Shown here piece after piece: positions 55,840-64,000 of a stretch of 64,000 bases of DNA (the stretch's first letter is position 1; each line of letters starts with the position of its first letter). The DNA comes from Larix kaempferi (lineage: Eukaryota > Streptophyta > Pinopsida > Pinales > Pinaceae), in assembly GCA_027924585.1 (NCBI GenBank), contig BSBM01000252.1, positions 8,122,001-8,186,000 of the forward strand, read 5' to 3'. Below the pieces are notes generated by a model that saw only the letters and a program-made list of their open reading frames with translations, was not told the DNA's origin and made no database searches. A program made the position numbers and the translations under genes.

Positions 55840-56868
55840 TGTGGTGCTTAATGGGAAAGAAATCTATCCAAAATGGTAAAGGAAGATCAAGCATACACTC
55901 ATCTTCAATGATTTGTGGGATGGCATTTGTGAAGGAGAGAATGGTGTTGAACCTACATAACCTACAATAAACAAAGAGATTGTAATATGCAAGAACAAAG
56001 ACAAGAAAGCCTATGCATTGATTATTGCTATAGTAAGTGAAGAGGTGAGTCAACATATCATATATATTACAGATTATTATGGTGCTTTGAAGAAATTGAA
56101 GGATTTGTATGACTGACTCTCAAAATTGGAGTTCATTCAATTGTTGTTGAAGCTCTTCAGCTCAATGAGTTGAAGAATAACCATCCCATGGCTTTAGCAT
56201 CAGAAATTGAAGGCATTATGCATGGAATTGATGCCTCTAATTTGAAGGTAGACATTGCTCTCACGACCTTCATCAAGGTCCTCTATCCCACATATTCCCA
56301 CTATCTTGAATCACTTCAAGCTAGTGGCCAATTGAAAACCCTCAAATTTAACACTTTGGTGGAGAAACATGTAGAACAAAAGAAAGCTTTTGGAAAGAAA
56401 ATAATGTAGCCCACTGAAGAGATTGTGTGCTCTGCTCGGAAAGGGAAGAATCAATCACACGATTCTTCTCAGAGGAGATGACAGTAAAAGATGACACAGA
56501 AGAAATAATTTCAGAGGCATGGGGGTAGACATAACCATGGTGATAGATATGATCTTCATTGTGTCTATTGTGGAAAGAATGGACATGAGGAAAATACGTA
56601 GATTTCCTTGGGAGAAGAACATAGAGAAGGAGCAGAAAGAAGAAACAGGTAAAGCTCTTGAATCTGCCCATTTCATTGTTGCACATTGCAATATTAGTAT
56701 AAATGAAATTATGTTCAATATTTTATTTACTTCTTGGAGAAATACGTGGTTGCTTGACACTGGTGTTACTTGCCACGTTAATTTTAGGAAAGACTTCTTT
56801 GAAGAAGTGAATGACAATGTACAAGGTATAGTATACTTTGTAGATAAATCTAGCCTCAAACCTAAGTG
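55840..56868 (+). pseudogene. Copia gag/protease relic
   Basis: Broken coding sequence of a Ty1/Copia gag. ICKNKDKKAYALIIAIVSEE and DYYGALKKLKDLYD lie in the first part. PMALASEIEGIMHGIDA and TFIKVLYPTYSHYLESLQAS follow at 56190-56330. A degenerate knuckle (HCVYCGKNGHEE) follows near 56555 in another frame. Next comes a protease start, WLLDTGVTCHVNFRKDFFEE, then GIVYFVDKSSLKPK at 56750-56865, where DTG-x-T replaces the DSG of other families. Multiple stops and frameshifts inactivate it. Integrase and later domains are absent downstream. Confidence 0.8.
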
Positions 56869-57480
56869 AATTGACATCATCAGACTTGATATCACAAAAT
56901 ATAGCAGTCGTTGTGTATGTTAGAGAAAAGTGACCACTAAAACCATGATACCTCAGGACTTTGCCCCAATGTGTCACGTTGGGAAAAATCCTCTCTTTAG
57001 GCCTCCCGGATATGCTAACCGCAAACCTGAACTAGCAACATGAGGTGTCCCCAGTCCTGCTTTCCTAAGTACTCACCAAGAAAACTCAGCTTTCCAAAAG
57101 TAGTTGCAAAAACAATTTATGTAGGAAACATGGTATTGTTAGGGTTTCAACAAATATGTTAAATGGGTACCTTGGGGGAATCTCACTCTAAGGGTAAAAA
57201 TAGATGTGAACAATAGACGAATAACCCCCAAAATAACTTCAACAAGCAACACACATATGGGAAACGAATCTACAGGCTACTTGAGATATATAGAGACCCA
57301 CTTGGTATCTAGAAGATAGCTAGAATAGGCTTTAATGAAGGTTGTCCTAAGTATTGATCATTGATGATAGACATACCAACAATCGAAATAAGTCTAGCAG
57401 GTTGATATGAAGTACTCCAAGTTGACTTTGTGTGAGAGATAAACAAACAACCCACAATCTAGTGGCCCTAGACTTAATAT
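56869..57480. other. Non-coding stretch before the SIRE-like element
   Basis: No gene or element end recognised. Its last bases (AATAT) should form the left target duplication of the element starting at 57481, but the partner lies outside the window. Confidence 0.45.
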
Positions 57481-59575
57481 TGTTGGACACAATGGCTCAC
57501 TGAGAGGGGGGGTGAATCAGTGAGCTTGCACTTAATTCCATTTTTTTCAACTTCTTCTAACCCTAACATATATCATTTACAATTTCACTTTAACACTTTC
57601 ATCAATCTCTAAACTATACTTCATTAATCATCAACTTGAAACATGTCATTCATCAAGTTAAACAGATTATCATCAGCACATCACAAGAGACACAAGATAA
57701 GCTTTGTAATCTTTTTATATTTCTTCAATCGGCTACAACCGTGGGGTTTTATCAGCTAGAACTGAATCAGAAGCACCAACTCCTATTCCAAGACTCAGCT
57801 TGGTCTTTTTCTCAGATCCAACTAAGAAAAATACTACAAGGCCCAGCTTGTATTTACATACAAAAATTATTACATCTCATCAATTTTCACTTTTCAACAC
57901 AGTCATGTCACATATCATCATCAAGTTAATAACCTGCTGCCAATCACAATCACATCATCCTCATTTTGTTCAGCATATTTCACAATCATGTCACATGTCT
58001 TCATCAATTTGATGCCCCAAAATATCAAGCTGTCACTATCATGTCAAACAATCATGTCACAAATCAGTCTTCAATCACAGTCACATCATTAACCTGTCTA
58101 TCCACAAACATGTCATGCTGTCCATAAACATTTGTCATCAATTGTCCACATTCATACTGTCCATGTCTTCAATCTACTGCCTCTGTTTAACCCAGAAATC
58201 AAAGAGATAAAAATAATTTCTTCTCTGCTGCTCCTACTGATCTGCTGCTGCCACCAAACCTTTGTTCAATCTTCTCTCGACCCCCGGAAATCAGACCTTT
58301 CTTTCACACATCCGAAATCTTCCACTAAATCCACACTTCACATAAACATTTATCCTCTTTATTTATACCTTTGTTTTCCATAACTTCTGGAGGCTGACAT
58401 GTCAAGTTTATTTTATTTTATCATTTAATAATTCAATAATTATTTAACTTAGGTGGCCATCCTGTAAACAAGGAGATGTGCAACCATTTGGTTATTATGC
58501 CACATCATTTGCTGACCTTCCAAAGTATTTTTATTTTTAACATTAATTAAATAAACCAAAAAGGCTTTATTTAATATGTCCATCCTCCTTCCAGAATGCT
58601 CGCAATACCTTTCAAGATGCCTGCATGTCCTCCTTTGAAATGCCAGCATGGGCTTCTTGAAGGCTCCACAAAATGCCCGCAAGGGCCATTTAAAAATATC
58701 TGCAGGGCCTTATTGAAATGCCCACAAGGGCCTTATACACATGCCCTCAAATTCCCAAGGAAAATGCCCGCAAGGGGGCTTTTAAAATGCCCGCAGGGGC
58801 TTATAAAAAATGCCTGCATGAGCCTTCTAGAAGGCTCCATAATATGCTCGCAAGGAGCCTTTAAGAATGCCTGCAACACTCCATCAAAATTCCCGCAGGA
58901 TGCCCGCACAACCCTTGATTATGCCCGCAGGAGCCTTCAAATGCCCACAATTGTCCTTCAAATGCCCGCGGGGGCCTTCAAATGCCCGCAGATGTCCTTC
59001 AAATGCCCGCAGTTGTCCTTCAAATTCCCGCAGGGGCCTTCAAATGCCTGCAGATGTCCTTCAAATGCCCGCAGGGGCCTTCCAAATGCCCTTGTCAACC
59101 TTGTCATGCTTCTTTGTCCTCCATGTCATCTTTGCCATGTCATTTATCTTGATTTGTTTTCCATATCAACTTGTCTTTGTCCTTTGCCATGTCATGCTTA
59201 CTTGTCATTTTGTCAAATCATAGTCCATGTCAACATGCTTGCTTGACTCCTGCCATGTCATGCCCTTAATAAATGCCTTGTCATCAATGCTTATTGCCTT
59301 GTCATGCATGTCCATGCTTGCCATATCCTCAAGCCATGTCAACCACCTTTGTCATCTTGTCCTTTGTCTTCCATATCAATTCTTTGTCATTTGTCCTTTG
59401 CCCATTTCCAAGTCATCCACTTCATGCTTGTCAAGTCATAGCCGGTTGCTTGTCTTCAACCTTATCAATCTTGCTTGTCATGTTTTACAACATCATCATG
59501 TCTTCATTCATTTGCCATGTTCACTTCAACCTTTGTCATTAATGTGTTTGTCATCAATGACAACTTTGCTTGTCA
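57481..59575 (-). repeat. 3' LTR of SIRE-like element
   Basis: About 2.1 kb. The plus strand begins TGTTGGACACAATGG and ends at GCTTGTCA, next to a polypurine tract. It holds a GC-rich minisatellite (58605-59095) and a region rich in TGTCAT/CTTGTC phrases (59100-59575). The open frames it contains come from the repeats and are not genes. Confidence 0.8.
58605..59095. repeat. GC-rich minisatellite in LTR, ~20-23-bp unit
   Basis: Imperfect tandem copies of a unit like AAATGCCCGCAGGGGCCTTC, with spacing 20-40 bp at first and a regular ~20-23 bp at 58930-59095. The same array occurs in the other LTR (63515-64000), so it predates this insertion. Confidence 0.9.
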
Positions 59576-59590
59576 ATCTCCCCCTTTGTC
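59576..59590 (-). other. Polypurine tract of SIRE-like element
   Basis: The minus strand reads GACAAAGGGGGAGAT immediately before LTR start TGACAAGC. A second GTCAAAGGGGGAGA lies ~40 bp upstream (about 59617-59631), perhaps a duplicate. Confidence 0.75.
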
Positions 59591-60723
59591 ATTGATGGCA
59601 ACCTCCTCAAAACATTTCTCCCCCTTTGACATTAATGACAAAGGGCTAATTACTTAGCCATCAAAAGCTTCACAATGCCCAAAAAATATATCTTTAAAAA
59701 CTTCATGAAATCATTTGTTGAGTTTGATCTTCCAGGGTTTGCTTGCTCCCCTTATTAGGTATGTTGTTGTGATTGCTTCAAAGAAGCTCCCCCTATCAAA
59801 CTGTTGTAGCTTTTACTGAAGAGTTTGTTCCCTTTTTCATATAGACTAGTGTGATTTACTGAAACATTTACTCCCCCTTTCATATATACTAGTGAGATTA
59901 TACTTCAAAATATCCAGTACATTGCTTCACTGAGGCTTCCTTTCACCAAGAGTAACATAATCTTTGGAGTTCTTCAAGCAATCCCGAGCTTGTCCATTTT
60001 AACCTTACTTCATATTTTTCCAAATCTGATCTAACCTTCTCCAATTCTGTTATAGCAGGCTGAGATGATGTTTTCTCTTCAAATCTGGTATAACTTGTCG
60101 CTAAACTACTCAATTATTTAGTCCTTCATATATATCCTTTAATTTTTATGTTGCTATGTCACTTGAGTTCGGATTCTTAAAAACTGCATCTGCGTCCATG
60201 TCTTCAACAGGGCTTGAGAAATACTGCTTCAAATCTTGAATGCCAATTTGTCCTTAAGCTGCTAGTTGTCTCCTTGTATAAATAAATTTAATACCAATTC
60301 CACTTCCAATTCTTCTTCGGATCTGCCTAACTTACTGGAGGCTACTGGAACTATGCAAGCTTCGAATTCTTCATCACTAGAACTGTGTAATCTTCAACCG
60401 TGTCACTTGGTTCTGCTGCCCTTGTTTTGTTTTCTCTTGTATGTTAGTTCAGTAAGTCATACAATCAAATAAACAACAAGTGTTTCTTGCCAACTAAATG
60501 CATCAACAATCATTTAGTAAATTCATAAAAGGTAAGCATGCATCAAGAACACTTCTTCAAAACATCACCAAGTTGCTTAACTTTATTTGCTAACCATACT
60601 CCCCCTACCAGCATGCCACGATCCTTGGTCCTATTACTTGCTTGGAGCAACCATCATTTACCCTTTGAGTCCATCCTCCAACAATGAACTCAAGGTGTAC
60701 CCAAGGTCTTTAAAAAAAAAAAC
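59591..60723 (-). other. Internal region between gag and 3' LTR, pol missing
   Basis: Non-coding where pol is expected. It contains several purine blocks on the minus strand (complements of CTCCCCCTTTCATAT and CTCCCCCTACC) and no protease, integrase or reverse transcriptase motif in any frame that I could find. Confidence 0.6.
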
Positions 60724-62337
60724 TCAGGTTTGGCTTGCCATATGGAAACCACCTTCTGTGCAATGATCAACCTCATTTAGATTTGACAAAATATTCTTTC
60801 TCATCCATACCAGAGAATGTCCTTGGCTATGATCATTTGTCATTTGGTCTTTAAATCTTTTTGTGTTATTCTTCTTCCACAATTCATCTTCTTTCCTTGC
60901 TGATGTGTATGAAAAATTTCTCATGGATTGTCTTCTTGGACTTGCACAAGCTTGGGCTTTATGGCCAACACCACCACAGGTGAAACATCTCAAGGTGTGG
61001 CAATTAGCAGCAGAATGTCCAATTTGGTCAGATGTCCAACATCTCATTTTGTCACTTTGACTTCCAGCACTTCTTCTTCCATGGAATGTACAATCCATAG
61101 CCTTGTGACCAAAAACATTACAAGAATAAAAATAACCCTTAAAGCTGTTATCATACCTGAGTGTTTGATTCCATCTTGGAGTTGCCTCTCTTCTTCTAAA
61201 GAACTTGTTTTGAGGAGTGGGACCAAGTTCTTGATGTAATCCTGATCTTTTGAATTCTTCTTTATGTTGTGCAGGTTCTTGCTGAGGAGCTTTGCTTTCA
61301 CCTTTGAAGGATGTGGATCCAACTTCAGGAGTCTTGGGGGACCAAGTGCCACCTTTAGATTTTTCTTCTTCCTTCTCGTACCCAAGACCAGATGTGTCAA
61401 ATGGAGACCTTTGACACTTCACTATATCATCCAAAATGGTTGAACTGTTGAACTTCACATGAGTGTTTGTCTTTTCAATCTTCTTTCTGAGATCAACAAC
61501 TTCCATCTCAAGCCTCTGGTTGTTCTTCTCCTTTTCTGAGTCCAGTTGAAGCTTCATGATCTCTTCTATTCTTTTGGCTTCTTCCAGCTGAGTCTTCAAA
61601 CTAATATTATCTCTTCTTGTCTCTTCAAGCTCTTTGGGGATTTTACTAATCTCTTCTTGTTCTTTTGCTAATTCAATTTTCAATCTTCTAACTTCATCAT
61701 TTTGATCTTCTATCTCACCTTGTAAATTTTTGTTCTTGAGTTTCAATCTCATCAGCAATGCCTTTGTTTCCTTTTTGTACTTTTCAAATGACCCCAAAAT
61801 CTTCTTCTTAAGCCTTGGATTGAATTTTAGATCAATATCCAATACGGTGCATGCAAATGCATCATTGACCTTCAACAAGTCTTCCTTATCATCTTTTGTG
61901 AGTAGAATTTCAACATCATCACATTCAGAATTATCACTAACAAAAGAGTCCTTACATTCACTTATATTTGAAGCGTGTTCCTCCTTTTCTCCTTGCTTCT
62001 CATTTTCAGAGGGCTTGATTTTTATTTCCTTGTATGTGACTTGAACTTCCCTTTGATATTCACCTTCTAGCTTGAAGCAAAGATCTTTTGTAGAGGTGCA
62101 TTTTCCTACACTTTTTTTGATAGGGCTTGAGAGTCCATCCATCAGAAACTTCAAAGCAATATTGTTGTCTTTCTCAGCTGCTGTCTTTGTCTTCTTGCTG
62201 GGTTGGACAGGTGGGTTAACCATAGTTTCCCAAACACCAAATTTCTTCAAGTAATCTTGCATTTTACTTCTCCAACCAAAGTAATATGATATTTCCAAGA
62301 TTGGAACTTCATGGTTGATTTCTGCTGGTCCTTACAT
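60724..62337 (-). pseudogene. SIRE-like gag with stop at codon 2
   Basis: The likely original ATG (62335-62337) is followed at once by TAA (62332-62334). The frame is then open for 535 codons to 60724. The start of the open part, GPAEINHEVPILEISYYFGW, has the shape of SIRE/Maximus gag N-termini. Next in-frame ATG is at SKMQDYLKK. Then come a short gag core (LMDGLSSPIKKS...EGEYQRE), an acidic spacer and a long coiled coil (about residues 165-285, Leu/Glu/Lys-rich). Three zinc knuckles follow, of which only the last (CFTCGGVGHKAQAC) is complete; the first lacks its leading Cys and the second has Ser for its second Cys. No protease follows. Gag from the downstream ATG might still be made. Confidence 0.8.
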
Positions 62338-62387
62338 CTTGTGTCCACGGATCCCTTCAAGCTTGCTAGGCTTGTGATGAAGGCCTC

Positions 62388-62399
62388 GCTCTGATACCA
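62388..62399 (-). other. Primer-binding site of SIRE-like element
   Basis: The minus strand reads TGGTATCAGAGC two bases after the 5' LTR end (GTGTCCAACA-AT). Initiator Met tRNA type. Confidence 0.9.
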
Positions 62400-62401
62400 A
62401 T

Positions 62402-64000
62402 TGTTGGACACAATGGTTCACTAAGAGGGGGGGTGAATTAGTGAGCTTGCACTTAATTCCAATTTTTTCAACTTCTTCTAACCCTAACATATATCATTTA
62501 CAATTTCACTTTAACACTTTCATCAATCTCTAAACTATACTTCATTAATCATCAACTTGAAACATGTCATTCATCAAGTTAAACACATTATCATCAACAC
62601 ATCACAAGAGACACAAGATAATGTTTGTAATCTTTTTATATTTCTTCAATCGGCTACAACCGTGGGGTTTTATAAGCTACAACTAAATCAAAAGCATCAA
62701 CTCCTATTCCAAGACTCAGCTTGGTCTTTTTCTCAGATCCAACTAAGAAAAATAATACAAGGCCCAGGTTGTATTTACATACAAAAATCATTACATCTCA
62801 TCAATTTTCATTTTTCAACACAATCATGTCACATATCATCATCAAGTTAATAACCTGCTGCCAATCACAATCACATCATCCTCATTATGTTCAACATATT
62901 TCACAATCATGTCACATGTCTTCATCAATCCACTGCCCCAAAATATCAAGCTGTCACTGTCATGTCAAACAATCATGTCACAAATCAATCTTCAATCACA
63001 GTCATATCATTAACCTATCTGTCCACAAACATGTCATGATGTCCATAAACATTTGTCATCAATTGTCCACATTCATACTGTCCATGTCTTCAATCTACTG
63101 CCTCAGTTTAACCCAGAAATCAAAGAGATAAAAATAATTGTTTCTCTACTACTCCTGCTAATCTGCTGCTGCCACCGAACCTTTCTTCAGTCTTCTCCTG
63201 ACCCCCGGAAATCAGACCTCTCCTTCACACATCCAAAATCTTCCACTAAATCCACACTTCACATAAACATTTATCCTCTTTATTTATACCTTTCTTTTCC
63301 ATAACTTCTGGAGGCCGACATGTCAAGTTTATTTTATTTTATCATTTAATAATTCAATAATTATTTAACTTAGGTGGCCATCCTATAAACAAGGAGATGT
63401 GCAACCATTTGGTTATTATGCCACATCATTTGCTGACCTTCCAGAGTATTTTTATTTTTAACATTAATTAACTAAACCAAAAAGGATTTATTTAATATGT
63501 CCATCCTCCTTCCAGAATTCCCGCAATACCTTGTTCAAGATGCCTGCATGGGCTTCTTGAAGGCTCCACAAAATGCCCGAAGGGCCTTATTGAAATGCCT
63601 GCAAGGGCCTTATACACATGCCCTCAAATGCCCGCAAGGGGGATTTTAAATGCCCGTAGGGGCTTATAAAAAATGCCCGCATGAGCCCTTAGAAGGCTCC
63701 ATAATATGCTTGCAAGGAGCCTTTAAGAATGCCCGCAACACTCCATCGAAATTCCCGCAAGATGCCCACACAACCCTTTATACACATGCCCTCAAATGCC
63801 CGCAAGGGGGCTTTTAAAATGCCCGCAGGGGCTTATAAAAAATGCCCGCATGAGCCCTTAGAAGGATCCATAATATGCTTGCAAGGAGCCTTTAAGAATG
63901 CCCGCAACAATCCATCGAAATTCCCACAAGATGCCCACACAACCCTTGATTATGCCCGTAGGAGCCTTCAAATGCCCGCAACTGTCCTTCAAATGCCTGC
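62402..64000 (-). repeat. 5' LTR of SIRE-like element, truncated by window edge
   Basis: Follows 57481-59080 closely, including the minisatellite, where repeat copy number and order differ from the partner LTR: a ~180-bp block around GAATGCCCGCAAC.CTCCATC is duplicated at about 63660-63960. Confidence 0.85.
63515..64000. repeat. GC-rich minisatellite in LTR (second copy)
   Basis: Same AATGCCCGCA-based units as at 58605-59095. It includes a larger duplicated block (about 63620-63780 and 63790-63950) absent from the other LTR, evidence of expansion after insertion. Confidence 0.85.

Larger units (their letters stand above)
57481..64000 (-). mobile_element. SIRE-like gag-only Copia element, partial
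   Basis: Minus-strand element with a 3' LTR at 57481-59575, an internal region 59576-62401, and a 5' LTR from 62402 past the window edge. LTR ends are TGACAAGC...GTGTCCAACA. The internal region is ~2.8 kb and carries one gag gene but no protease, integrase or reverse transcriptase. It is therefore non-autonomous. The LTRs differ at many scattered positions, so the insertion is not recent. Confidence 0.8.

Noticed and set aside
58605-59095. Regularly spaced repeats resembling a CRISPR array
   Set aside because: Units are contiguous and imperfect without unique spacers, and the DNA is plant nuclear LTR sequence.
58596-59246. 216-codon open frame with repeated MPAG/KCPQ phrases
   Set aside because: Produced by the ~20-23-bp minisatellite, which by chance lacks stops; it lies wholly within the LTR and the phrases change frame with the repeat.

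Overview
The window is plant nuclear DNA made almost entirely of nested transposable elements, with one recognisable host gene near 50-52 kb. The lineage is inferred to be a conifer or other large-genome gymnosperm. The reasons are very long LTRs, layered old insertions, and a fragment of a GIY-YIG Penelope-like retroelement, a class known in plants mainly from conifers. I cannot name the species.

Layout. 1-2348: the 5' part of an autonomous hAT DNA transposon on the minus strand, with a BED zinc finger/DUF659 transposase that runs off the left edge. 2349-36666: a field of diverged copies of one long-LTR family, called LTR-A here. Intact copies are 3.8-4.1 kb, begin TGTTATCACA and end TGTGATAACA. 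Copies left of about 18.1 kb lie on the plus strand and those right of 24.1 kb on the minus strand. Two are solo LTRs with perfect 5-bp target-site duplications (14199-18142, GAACA; 27775-31890, GGACC). The field also holds a decayed gag-like gene (7607-9696), a truncated Penelope-like GIY-YIG endonuclease (about 26665-27245), and a non-autonomous hAT (31892-32996) whose terminus matches the autonomous hAT at the left edge.

36667-47061: a gag-only Copia-type element with 1.2-kb LTRs. Its 5' LTR is split by a young, complete Tnt1/Tork-like Copia (37334-42278, minus strand). That insert has an uninterrupted 1328-residue polyprotein, near-identical LTRs and a CGGAG duplication, and the 3' LTR preserves the empty site. 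The 3' LTR is itself split by an 821-bp hAT-like element with an 8-bp duplication. The internal region encodes a gag, a protease remnant with a damaged active site, and a repetitive acidic tail in one frame broken by two stops. It has no integrase or reverse transcriptase.

47062-49999: duplicated low-copy DNA that includes a perfect-looking 204-bp inverted repeat with a 6-nt loop. 50000-52144: five exons of a plant O-fucosyltransferase-family gene; its N-terminal exons are not found upstream. 52145-57480: tandem duplications and a decayed Copia LTR, primer-binding site and gag/protease relic. 57481-64000: a SIRE-like gag-only element on the minus strand. Its LTRs carry a GC-rich minisatellite, and its gag start codon is followed immediately by a stop.

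How the parts work together. The elements parasitise each other in layers, and the junctions give a relative order. Within LTR-A, an older minus copy received the solo LTR, which then received a hAT at its edge. In the Copia cluster, the gag-only element came first and was then hit independently by the hAT and the young Copia. The gag-only elements would need pol supplied in trans. Only the inner Copia looks potentially competent today.
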